Shown: in pieces, positions 45,102 to 55,661 of the stretch | How the letters are laid out: every line of letters starts with the position of its first letter | Numbering within the stretch: position 1 is the first letter of the stretch | Assembly: GCA_000708835.1 (NCBI GenBank) | Contig: DF237197.1 | Location: forward strand, 1-64,000 | Origin: Klebsormidium nitens | Lineage: Eukaryota; Streptophyta; Klebsormidiophyceae; Klebsormidiales; Klebsormidiaceae | Reading direction: 5' to 3' | Length of the DNA stretch: 64,000 nt | Notes under the pieces: generated by a model | Told to the model about the DNA's origin: nothing | Seen by the model: only the letters and a program-made list of their open reading frames with translations | Database searches by the model: none | Program-made: the position numbers and the translations under genes

Positions 45102-47425
45102 TTACGACGGAGCAATGGACACTCGCTCTAAAGCTACCGTGTACTCAAGCGTCGACCCCCCTGGAACGACGACCCCGTTTTGCAATTCCACGTCACCCTC
45201 GCCGAATCCCAATTCAGGGGGGACGACTATCCTCCTCTTTCCCCCAGACTTCGCACTCGACAGAGCCTCCTCGACCCCCCTACAAAGACCACCCGCAAAC
45301 GGGCGGCCTCCAAACACAAACGCTATGGCTTTCTGGCCCTTTGCAAAAGTATTAGCCAGCTGGATGTTGGCGCCGTCTTTCGTCGTGGCGACGGCGCTGA
45401 AGTTGATTAGAACGAGGTCACCCCGGAGAGGGCTCTGGCCACCGCCGATGACCAGGTCGGTGTACCGCACGCCATCTGGCAAGGTGACCTCTTTTGCGGC
45501 CTTCACGTCCCTGCAGTGGCAAAGAGAAACGCTTGTCTACAGTAGTTGCAGGTGTCTTTCATCAATCGTCAGGAATCGACTCCATCATATCAGCAGCCTG
45601 AGGGGCAAGAACAGGCACTAGTCTAGTTGCGGGGGTCATCCATCAACGGTGCGCTTTGCCTGACGCTTGTTGGACGTCAACTGAATCGTTCAAGCAGCCT
45701 GAGGGACAAGAAAAGGCGCTTGTCAAGTCGCTGAATCATCATGTTGGGATCTCCAATGGTTGGCGAAAGTCTACTCGATTGAGTAGCCTTGACGCCAGCC
45801 GTCATACAGCGGAGACCTGTTGGTGTTTCCAGACCGCAAAACGTCCTCCTGTCGTCGTTTATGATTGCCCTTCCATTGGAAGCTAAGAGTGACCAACCAT
45901 AAAAATTCGTCCCACACTTCGATGAACTTTCAAGGTTCAGCCTGACCGGCTGGCTCTGAAGGCATACTCTATACGCAAACACTTCAGCAAAGGACTCAAG
46001 GTTTGCCTTTTGGATACTGGTACGTTTCAGGAAAGGTCTAAGTGCATAGCGGAATGTCATCAGGGAAGGCAGGATGATAGATGGATGAGAACATTGAGCC
46101 TGAACAGAGTACACCAACATGCTCTTTCTTTCTCCTGGTTTAGACTTGGTTACAGGACTTTCAAACGTCTTTCTTTCAGTGCTGTGCAGGCTGCCAACAC
46201 AGCGACCTTCCAGCTGTCTACCTAGAAAACCCCTGAACAGGCAACTCACCACTCCCCATACTCAGGCATGGTTCAGAACGAACCGCCTGTCAAGGAAGAC
46301 TTTCATCATAACCCAACAGAGTAACAGGAGTCACGGGGAAAGTCTCTCTTTGACTGCATCGACAGACTGCTCACTTGGTATTCTGTTCCGCTTCATAGAC
46401 CTCTCTCCGCGTCTTGACCTGCTCGGAGATGACCCCAAACGACAAGATGCCCAGCCACGCCAGCCCCCCCGCCAGCCCAAACCGCCGGGTCAGCGCAGAG
46501 GAGATGAAGTCTGTTGAGTCCGCTTGCCGCTTCTTCTTTGGTGCCCCACTCTGCATTGATTTGCAGGAGTAGTTGTTTGACCGGTCCTTTTCAGAACTCG
46601 AGTGAGGGCCCAAAAATGTGTGACATTTGCAAGAAGAGCGGCCTGCAACCGGTGAGCTTGAAGTGCTCGCAGGGAGGCATTTGTGACGGGGCGCTGATCA
46701 GTCTAACGCAGCTTACACTACCGTAGACCTCCCAGCGACAAATTGCCGAGCGTGTTCTCACCCGGGGTGGTCAGCAGCTCGCGGTACAACCCAAGAAACA
46801 GAGTGACTGCATTCTTGAGTCATGACATTCAGGGGGCCAAGGTTTTCAGAGCAGAATCCTCACATGGTCAAGACCAATCTGGATAGAGTTCTGCCCCCCT
46901 TGCGCAGCCAGCTTCCTTGCAAGCTAGGATGAGAGCAGCTTCGACAGATGTATTTATGCGCATTCTGCAGATACATTGTCTTGAGATTGTAAAACCAGCG
47001 CCATTGATTCACCATGTTGCTTTCTCCTTCTCAAGAGGTCCAGAGTATCTGTGTCAAAATCTGTGTACCGAAACAGAAAACGTGGACCTAAGTGTCTTTC
47101 AAATGTGAGTGCAGAGTCTCACCTGCTGAGTAAACTGTGCCGCCTGTTCTCTCTCCTCTGTCTTCACGCTCAAGGGCGCTTGAGGTCCCTCGCTAGAGCT
47201 CCCGTCCTTCGCTGTCTCTCCGTCACTCTCAAGAGAGGCCCTGACATGCCCCGCTTTCTTCACTCTAGAACTCAAATGAGCGCCGCATCGCCTCCTCAAA
47301 AGCACAGACGACGCAGTTTTCGCATGAAGCTCGAGTGCTGGGTTCAACACAGGTGGCCCTGAGCAACGCCTCAATGGAGCCTTCGTTGCTAAGCCGAAAG
47401 CGCATTGACAAGCAGCTGAAGTCAT
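45102..47425 (-). CDS. FKBP17-type plastid immunophilin (peptidyl-prolyl isomerase family), three exons
   Basis: Exons in transcript order are 47425-47123, 46550-46375 and 45510-45102; phases agree and give 295 aa. Residues 1-~60 look like a chloroplast transit peptide (MTSAACQCAFGL start; Ala, Ser and Arg rich). Exon 2 encodes DSTDFISSALTRRFGLAGGL and a hydrophobic segment (LAWLGILSFGVIS), both matching plant FKBP17 proteins. The FKBP domain occupies about residues 165-295: LPDGVRYTDLVIGGG, GGRPFAGGLCRGVEEAL, GGKRRIVVPPELGFG and STLEYTVALERVSIAP. In plants FKBP17 members are plastid (thylakoid lumen) proteins; many plastid FKBPs lack several catalytic aromatic residues and this domain is also divergent, so isomerase activity is uncertain. 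It is head-to-head with ENDOV. Confidence 0.88.
45525..45720. repeat. ~101-bp imperfect tandem duplication beside FKBP17 exon 3
   Basis: The block with CAGCCTGAGGGGCAAGAACA at 45594 recurs at 45695 (CAGCCTGAGGGACAAGAAAA), and flanking CATCAATCGTC/CATCAACGGTG words also recur. It lies in intron 2, starting about 15 bases outside the exon 3 acceptor (transcript sense). Confidence 0.6.
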
Positions 47426-47882
47426 GGTCTCTCAGCACACCTATCACCTTCTTACGCCACCTCCTTCCAATGCGCCTTCAACTTTCACCTAAAGGCTAAA
47501 TTGCAGCAGCTCGTATGCCCACGGACGAAGATTGGGTAGGTCTTGGGTTGACCAGGCTTCAGTACAGACGTCAAGACGGCCACCGTTAAACTTAACCCTG
47601 TCGTTGACACACTCTGAGCGGCGTGCGCAATGTCCTTCGGCACGACTGAGTGGTCGCTGGGCACGGCGCAGCGACCCAATCGGTTGGTTTTTGAGCCCCT
47701 GGCTGACCGGGAAGATAACCCAGCTAAACCACCCACGAGCGCTGCAAGGGATCCCTCTTTTGCTGTTGGATGGCCTCAGCCTGGCCCTGGGCCTCAGCCA
47801 GCAATTCAAATCCAATTCAGCAGTTCTGCGAGTAAGAAGACGGCGCCACTCCGCTGAAGGGGATGCCTGGGCTATCTTTCAG
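47426..47882. promoter_or_regulatory. Bidirectional promoter interval, FKBP17 / ENDOV
   Basis: The two start codons face away from each other across 457 bases, so both promoters must lie here or overlap the leaders. Frames in this GC-rich interval (47532 and 47630 on plus, 47485-47815 on minus) overlap each other and are not supported as exons; the 47532 frame is in phase with ENDOV and could be an N-terminal extension. Confidence 0.4.
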
Positions 47883-50648
47883 ATGATGGAGGGAGCGGAA
47901 GTTGCGGAGCAAAAGCGCATCTGGGAAGAGTAAGGTCTTTTACTCATAGATAATCAGCTCCAATATTGCCTCCAGAAGCTCATCATCTGCTGTCAGCATT
48001 TTGCAAAAGATCTCCCTTTTGACCTCAGAAATGTTGTCTCCTTCCTTTTATCTTCATGACACTGCCAGTTTCTTGTGATGGTGGCAGCTCTGGTGATGCG
48101 AGCGTGCTATCTTTGTAAAGCGCACTGCAATCTGCAATTCCATAATTATGAAGCTTTTTTGGCAACCACAGGTCTCAGGTTGGCATGGCATAGACGGCAT
48201 ATGAGGTCAAGCTCTGCAGCTACCCACCAGTTGTAGTATTCTCATTGAGGGCAATGCTGTGAGGTCACTCTGCGCTGTGCTTGTCCAGATACCCAAATCT
48301 GCATGAAAGCCAACAGAACTAGCGAGCGCTAGCTAATATCCTCCCTGCAGGGATCACCCTTGTGAGAAGGAATATATGCGCCAATTTAAAGATTACAAGA
48401 CTGATTAGGTATATAAGTGGTCTGCTGTGTCAAGCTTGCCTCAACCTTTTCATTTCCGTCACACATCTTGCAGGAAGCAGGCAACCCTCCGCAGCCAGCT
48501 CATAACCCATGACGTCCACACTTGGACCGTTCCAGGGGGCCCCGTTTGCCCCCTTCAGGGCCCCCCCGGCAACGAGCTCCGCTTTGTGGGGGGCGTAGAC
48601 GTCAGCTTCAGCCAAACAGACCCGGACCTCGCTTGCGCCGCTCTAGTTGTCATCGACCTCACAAAGCTCCAAGAGCCGGTTCCGGGGTCCGCAAAGTTTT
48701 CAGACACCGGCGGAGACGCTGTGGTGTACGAGCGGTGTGAGTTGGTCCGCTTGGACGTGCCTTACCTGCCGGGGTTTTTGGGGTTCAGGGAGGTCCCTGT
48801 GCTCAGGCCGCTGCTGGAGGAAGTGGCGCAGGAGAGGCCTGACATTGCTCCGCAAGTAAGTTCGGAGCTCTTGCTTCTCTAGTGGGTGCTGTTCAAGCTT
48901 GAGCAGTCTTATCTGTTGAGGAACCTGGGACTTCGATGGGTATCCAGGCACTCGTTGAAATGATGAAAGCAAGGTGGAAATGAAACATGAATGTGCTTCC
49001 CAGGGGAATGGAATGGAAAGTGGCTGGAAGATATCCTGAGGGAACAAGTTGTTCTTCTTACAAGAGGCATAGAGTGATAGAGGTCCCTTCGATACGAAGT
49101 CTTCATAAGCTACTTCATCTAATGACCTTAGACGAAAGAAGGTTTTCAAAGAATGCGCTTGCAAGTTCTGCGGTTTCCTTTTGTTTGCTCTTCTTCTTCC
49201 AACCTCCCATGGTAAGGAGGGGAGCGTCAATGCTCGCGAATAGTTGGGGTTGCAACGCAATGATGGACGTACAGGGACTGGCAGCACAAAGGGAGACAAG
49301 CAGATTCTGACCCGCCTTCAGCCAACCTCTTCAGTTTAGGCAAGAGAGTCATAGTCCAAGGCGAGAGGGTCATTTGAAACGAGTTTGAGGACTATGTAGG
49401 GCCCAACAAGCGGCAAACTAGAGGCGGCCACTTTGTGCAGGTCATTCTGGTTGACGGCAATGGCATCCTCCACCCACGCGGCTTTGGCTCGGCTTGCCAC
49501 CTTGGCGTGGCCTGCCACATGGCAACCATCGGGGTGGGCAAGAACTTCTTCCACCTAGACGGCCTGACTAGCGACGGCGTGCGCGCGCGCGCAGAGGCGC
49601 GCGGTCTGCAGCCGGGCGAAGCGATGGACATTGTGGGGGAGAGCGGAAGGGTGTGGGGTGCGGTGAGTTGCTAGTGATTGGAGGCGTCTAAGAACTTGGG
49701 ACGGAGTCAGTTCTATCCTTCTATCGTCCTCCTGTCAACTTACTGCCAAACTTTCATCCTTGTCTGTACCTTACGTTGCAGAGAGTCGGCTCTAAGATCG
49801 CACGCTATGTCTCTTTTTGAGGCGGTACACGGACCATACGCAATACGGTATTTTCGCAAGTCAGACCTCTCTGAGGACTTTACATCTGTTCCAACCGTTT
49901 GTGCATTCATCCCGCAGGCTTATCGAACCCACGCCGGCAGCACCAAGCCCATCTTCGTGTCCGTCGGACACCTACTCTCACTGGATACCGCAGTCAAGAT
50001 CGTCCGAGCCTGCTGTCGATTCCGGGTTCCTGAGCCGGTTAGGCAGGTGACTTACCGAGCGCGCTCCTACAAACCATTCAATGTTTCAGCCTGCTTTTGG
50101 TGGCGATTCCGTTTGCTTCACTCGCCTTCCAAACGATTCGTAGAAAGCTGGCTTGACTGCAAACGTCGTCTCGAGAACGGGTTCCTGAGCCGGTCCGGCA
50201 GGTGACTTACCAAAATGCGCGCTCCTACAAATCATTCAGTGTTTCAGCGTGCGGTGGGAATACTCTTGCTTCGTTCATGTTCTAAAGCTTTCGAAGAGAG
50301 CTGGCTTGACCGCAAATTTCGTCTCGAGGATCCTTTGTTCCTGGCTCCAACGCCAAAGCAGAAGTCCTTGATCTCTCGTGGAGCTAATTGCCAGTACGAT
50401 GACTCCAAGCCATGTCGAAGCGCTTAATTCAATCTGCTTGAAAGAAATATCCAGGGGGGCTTTCCCCGCCTGCAATCGCCGCCACCCGGCTTGTACCTAT
50501 AGTAGCATGTTCGTCCAGCGTCCAACGGCTGAGTTCGCCACGTGTCAGTGTCACAACGTCAAACCTTCTTGACTTTGCGCAGGCTGACATGCGGTCCAGA
50601 GAGCGCCTGCGTCAGCATGACGTCAGGGCCGCAGCGACGAGTGGCTAG
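47883..50648 (+). CDS. ENDOV: Endonuclease V (inosine-specific), five exons
   Basis: Exons 47883-47929, 48474-48855, 49441-49662, 49918-50046 and 50583-50648 join in phase to give 281 aa, close to human ENDOV. Metal-binding residues are present: Asp58 (FVGGVDVSF), Glu122 ([11 protein letters not shown]) and Asp148 ([16 protein letters not shown]). The strand-separating wedge PYLPGFL precedes Glu122. Other family blocks are [39 protein letters not shown] and [20 protein letters not shown], the last spanning exons 4-5. The enzyme cleaves one phosphodiester from inosine in DNA or RNA; eukaryotic forms favour RNA. The start is the first of two Met codons; the frame is open upstream to 47532, so a longer leader is possible. 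Intron 4 carries a duplicated exon end and donor. Confidence 0.95.
50023..50331 (+). repeat. 155-bp tandem duplication including the end of ENDOV exon 4 and its donor
   Basis: CGGGTTCCTGAGCCGGTTAG to GCAGGTGACTTACC at 50023 recurs at 50178 as CGGGTTCCTGAGCCGGTCCG with GCAGGTGACTTACC. Both copies encode VPEPVRQ followed by an identical donor. Downstream words (CTCCTACAAA, GTTTCAGC, GCTGGCTTGAC, CGTCTCGAG) also recur. A degenerate third start follows at about 50333. Confidence 0.93.
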
Positions 50649-50923
50649 CTGCTGACAACAGCCTAGGAAAGCGGACGATAATACTCGAACTCCACGGAGA
50701 TGCCCCTTCTACCGAGCGGATCAGGCGCGCCCAATCTCTCCTTAGCCGGACAAGGGCAGGGACGCCGTACCGGTCAACATAATGACCGCTTCACAAAGCA
50801 AAGGCCGGGCCAGAAATTGCATCATCAAGGGCTGCGTCTGGAAAGAAGGGGCTGCTGCCCGAGCGCTTATCGCCAAGGCTGGGGTTCACTTGCAAGGCAT
50901 GAGGTTTTTGATTGTCCTTAGAG

Positions 50924-51094
50924 ATGGGGCCAGCAGATCCTTGTGACGTTTGCAGTCAGTCGGATTGCAAAACTAGATTGCGAAAACTGATCCGGCAGTT
51001 GGTGGAAGATGTAGAGAGCGTTGTGTCGTCACTTCCAAGATTCCCTCTGCATCAAGAGGACTCACTTGAACACGTGTTGCAAGCAACTCGATGA
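50924..51094 (+). CDS. Possible small ORF, 56 aa
   Basis: An ATG frame begins MGPADPCDVCSQSDCKTRLR and ends EHVLQATR. A CDVC...DC arrangement and a helical, charged middle make it look more protein-like than its surroundings, but it has no recognised family, splice partner or promoter. It follows ENDOV by 275 bases and could be part of its 3' UTR. Confidence 0.2.
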   Translation: MGPADPCDVCSQSDCKTRLRKLIRQLVEDVESVVSSLPRFPLHQEDSLEHVLQATR

Positions 51095-52600
51095 TTTAGC
51101 GACATGAAGGCCGGGTCAATCCGCTAGAGTTTCCTGCCAGCCATGCATGCGGCCGTGGTTGCCGCCGCGCTTGTGGCAGGTGTGCATACGTGTGCACACC
51201 TGCCACATGTACGTTCCCAAAAGTTAGTTAGCTGGCGTCGCGACCAACTGACTGAGTAATGGTTCAACTGCGGGAGGTTCAATCGAGGATTGTCTGAACG
51301 GTCCATTGAAGGCTGACGAGTAATGTATCAAAAATTGCCCGGTCCGCCAACGTAGCATCGTGTGATGATCACAAACTTTCGACTTTCGTATACAGTGTCA
51401 CATATTGTGATCAACACCGACATCTGCAACGATCTGATCAAATTGCTCCGATCGATTTAATAGATCCGGTGACACCTGCATGCGGCAAACTCGTAGGGGA
51501 CGGTGGGGAATAGTAAGCTAGAAAGTGTCTAGCGTCGGAGTGAGTCTATAGCTGACATGTTCAATGATTAAATCAAAAGTTCAAACATTGTTTGCGTAAG
51601 AGGCGTATGCCTATACTGGCTACGCTTTGATTTGAAGACACGTACCGTCGTCAAACGCACATGTTGCATTCTTGGTACGGCCACGGTCAAAGGATTCACT
51701 GAGCCACATGCAAAACCACCCGTAAGCGGGTGATCCAGAGCACATGCATGCAATGATAATTATCTAGGTAGCTTTTGTGCAGGAGCACCGATCAATGAAT
51801 GATGGGCCTTGACCTTGCAATGTGAACCGTTCACGGTTGTTGAAGCCAAAAAGGTCCTGGCTTTGTGCATCCGGCCTGGATCGATCATGAGTGAATGCAA
51901 TCATGATCATCCATGTGTGTTAGTGACAGCGATCGACCATCAGAGTAGCTCACTAAGTCAGCTAATTAGTGATTAAAGTACGCCAGATTGTATACATGCA
52001 ATCAACCTGTATTGGACCGTCAATTAGCCTCTATAAGTGGTACGTCATCATCGGACGACGGATACACCATGTGCACACCTGACTCGATAATATTTCGACT
52101 ACATGGCATATACCAGCATTATCAACGTGTGTCAGACTCAAAGACGATCGGACAGGCTCTGACCTGAGTTTTTTGGGATTGATATTGAAGTGTTGTTCAA
52201 ATCATGCAGTTTGACTGCACAGCATGATTCGATCAGAGCAGATGGTTCATTCCATTCAATACACTGGCACAGGATCGCGAATGTATGGGCGCAGGCTTAC
52301 TAAACCTTCAATACTTTCAGGCTCGCTCTAGCGGCACATGTTCAGCCAGGGCCAATTCAAAACGGTCAATCTCAGGACATGATGCTTGTAACCTGGTTCC
52401 CGTCTGCAGAGAACAGGATACGTCCCCCTGACCACTGTACGTCATGTGCAAGCAGCATGATTAAAGTCCAATCCTTGTTAATGATTGCTATGTTACAATT
52501 AAGGGTACAGTAGCTTGTTCGTACCAGCGGTCTGGTCGCTACGTGACCGAGGAACGTTTGCTGTGGTATCATGTACAGAACATCAGCTAGAGTATGAGTC
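51095..52600. other. Intergenic region between ENDOV and the Sel1-repeat gene
   Basis: AT-richer DNA with abundant GATC and CATG words. Apart from the hairpin at 51172-51207 I see no structured element and no coding exon. Confidence 0.4.
51172..51207. repeat. Perfect 15-bp-arm hairpin
   Basis: TGTGGCAGGTGTGCA (51172-51186) is the exact reverse complement of 51193-51207, with a six-base TACGTG loop that is nearly self-complementary. Confidence 0.9.
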
Positions 52601-55600
52601 CTAGCTACCTACCTCAGTTAAACTCTGGTTTTCTGCAATTGACAGGTTGCTCAACGCACCGCAACAACTTCCCGCACCAAGCAAGACTTTCCTCGAGACG
52701 ACGAGGGTGCCCTTTCTGATTTCCTCGTTCTCTATCTCGGCAAGATAAGCCTCCGCTTTCCTGTGCTTCTGGGCAGCAGCCCGACGGAGCCACTTAAGGC
52801 CCTTGTCGAGGTCTTTCTCGACTTCCACGTACTTCACACCCAGTTCAAACTGCGCGTCCGAGAGGCCCTTTTCTGCAGCTAACTTGAAGTATGCTTCCGC
52901 ATCGCTGCCGTGGAGAAAGTCTTTTGCGAGGGCAAGCTGTGCACTGGCATAGCCGCCCTCCGCAGCCTTAAAAGTCCACTCAAAGGCTTCTCGAACTTGG
53001 CCCGCGCCTCGCAAACGATTTCCGAGGACGTTGCAAGCCGACAGGTAACCTCGAATAGCAGCTTTTCTAATCCAGTGAAGCCCAACGCTCCTGTCCGTCC
53101 CGCCGTGCCCGTTCAAGCAGCAGAGACCCAAGAGTTGCTGCGTGAAAGGGTCGTTGAAAGCGGACGATTGCTGCAGCCCTTCCGTAGCTGCTTTCAACCA
53201 CTTGTTTGACTCCTCCAGGTCCCTCTCAACCCCGCCCGAGCCTTCCGCATAGGCCACCCCCAGAATGAACATGGCGACGGGGTCCCAAGGCACTCTCCGG
53301 GCACACATGACACCCCCCTCCCGGTCTTCAGCCACTCCGACCGCGTAGAAATAGCACCATGCGAGCAAGGCCCAAGCCTGGGGCGACCCCTCGTTCAGCC
53401 CAACTGAGGCAGCTGCTATGTTGAACCACATGAACGCCTTCTTCTCGTCATAAGGGGCGCCCCGCATCGGGATCAAGTAGTACATGCCCAGCTCGAAGTG
53501 ATCCTGGGGTGCGCCTTGTTCAGCCTCGACAACTTGCATGAGCTCAGGAAAGGTGCTCTTGGTCCGGATATAGGGCTGTAGACGCTCGGCAGGTGGAGGC
53601 TCGGGAATTGGTAACCAGTCAGATTGCCCCTCAAAGTCCTCTTCAAGAGAGGTGCTGTCGGTTTCGAGACCTGGGGGCAAGCTGGGGTCGACGACTGGGC
53701 CCAACGTCACTGGCGATGTCATCAGGGATGAGGCAAAGGCGGGCGACGCACCCTCTTGGTCAAGACTCCCGTTAGGCGCCGTCGTTCGCGTTTCCGGCTC
53801 AACCCTCTTGCGTTTTGCAACCACGTCCTCCCGGTGAACATCCTCCGCAAAGCCTGAAGCCGCCGCACCCGCCCCGGGCTCCCCAACTTCTTGCGATAAA
53901 CCCGCAAGTCGACTGTTCTGTGCCGACGTAGGAGGGGGTGACCTCACCAAGGGGCTTCCTCCCCCGTCAGGCTGCCCCACTGGTACGCCCGTGAGGGAGA
54001 TGAGGTAATTCGTCAGAATGCGTTGGAGGAAGAGGCGCAAGTGGCACTTTGGTTCCTTGAAGTACTCGGTGATGCCGTACTGGAGGGCTTTGAGGGCCTC
54101 ACGCCCCTGGGGTTCGTTGCGGTAAGAGGTCAAGGCTGCTTCAAGCACGAGGAGCAGCTCGTGCTTTTTGAGCTTCTGCGCTCGGTGGACATACTTCTCC
54201 GTCCGATTGTCGATGTTGGGGAACCAGGCGGGGACCTATAGGGAGGGAATACAGACGCGTCTGAGACCTGCAATCGGTGTCGAACTCTCAGTCTCCATAC
54301 TTAGCGAACGTCCTACTAGAAAGGGGGATGCTTGGAAGCTGAGCACCCATTTAACGGCATCTGATCAACTTGAGAACCCGGTGATGTAAAACGCGAAACA
54401 ACAGCTCGTGGGAAGCTAGTTGTACGTCCAAGCTAGTCTAACATTCCACAGGATGGACGACCTGCATCAGCAGGACCAGATGTCAGAACAGAATCATCGA
54501 GCCTTGCTTCTTTAATCGCTTAGCTAGTTTTTCATTCTGGAATAAGTAGGTTACACTCTGCAAATGGTTCACGAAGAGGAACTGATCATTTCCCTTCTTA
54601 TGGAAAAATAGGCAAAAGGCGGAAGTCCTCATTCGGAACCTTTAGTCACTAATGCATAATTGCCACATAGAGAGAACAAGAGGAATCTTACCAGGCCAGT
54701 TGTCCTAACCCCACCTCCCTCTGCTTTTTTGAGGAAGAAAATCCTGGCAACGAATGCATCTAACTCCTTGCAAGTGGCGACCTTCAGAAGTTTACTCAAT
54801 GGGGGTAGTCCTTGGTCTCGTCCATTGATGACGTCTGCTTGTCTGCAGAGCAATCAGTTTTTGAACAGCTTGTTTGAGGGTTCAATCACAGGCAGCACAC
54901 TGGCACGACAAACCTGCATCGTTTTCTGTGGCTTTTCTGCTTCAGAAAGCCCAAGACGCAGGACTCCGACTCGGGTTAAGCAGTTTTGTATTTGTGCATG
55001 CATTGGGATCAAGCCAAAGTCTCTTGCTGATGCATTGAGGATAGAAGGAGGGGGATCCCGGAACTCATGAAAGCTTACTGCCCCAGGGACCATCCTGAAG
55101 TTCAGCAGGCAGTATGGGAGGGCACAGCTGTTGAAGAACTTGATGCAAGAAAGCTGGCTGTGTCACACAGGTGCAAATTGCAAATCGGTGATGCATGGGA
55201 GATTCGTCCTTTGCCCGGACAGTTTCCATCCAGACTTCTCTTTGCATCATCATTTGCGTGGGTATTATCAGACACCGACACCGAGTATCTGAGCGGTTTC
55301 TAACAAAGATGTGAATCTGGTGAGATCTGATGGAACCATGTTGAATCCTGATGTAATTTGATGAAAGCTTTCAGTGCACAAATATTGGCCCAAAAATTTG
55401 TACCCCTGCAGCCCCTCCAGGAGATTGCTTGGAAGGAGAGAACGGTGCTTTCAAACTTTGAAACAATGACTGGAGAAATAAACCTTCATCATACAGGCCA
55501 ACACCTAGGACAACGGGCTACTTTCCTCCAGGGCTGCTGAAAAGAGTTCTTTGGCATAAGGTTACGAGAATTCTAATTTCGTTAGCCTTCACTTACTCAT

Positions 55601-55661
55601 CCATGGCTGCAGCTTCGCCAAATGCCATCTGGGAAACCGGCACCGGCGTAGAGGACTCCAT
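52601..55661 (-). CDS. Sel1-repeat (TPR-like) protein, at least three exons
   Basis: Exons in transcript order are 55661-55597, 54842-54692 and 54235-52601; phases agree and give 616 aa from the first in-frame Met (MESSTPVPVS). The frame stays open upstream to about 55859, so another 5' exon is possible. Residues ~73-180 form a charged N-terminal domain (NIDNRTEKYVHRAQKLKKHE, GITEYFKEPKCHLRLFLQRI). A Ser/Pro-rich linker follows. From about residue 305 to 595 there are Sel1-like repeats with the A..G...A...LG pattern: AMFILGVAYAEGSGGVERDL, LLGLCCLNGHGGTDRSVGLH, AFEWTFKAAEGGYASAQLAL and AAEKGLSDAQFELGVKYVEV. Such repeats are protein-interaction solenoids; no enzymatic domain is visible. The final codons overlap a donor-like GAG|GTAGGT, so a further 3' exon cannot be excluded. 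Confidence 0.87.

Noticed and set aside
47630-47857. Plus-strand frame MSFGTTEWSLG... ending in a donor-like GCGA|GTAAGA just before ENDOV
   Set aside because: It would join the ENDOV frame only with a phase mismatch, and the interval is covered by overlapping GC-driven frames on both strands.
55067-55303. Plus-strand frame CPRDHPEVQQAVWEG... of 78 codons
   Set aside because: It has protein-like composition but lies within an intron of the minus-strand Sel1 gene, and I found no splice partners.
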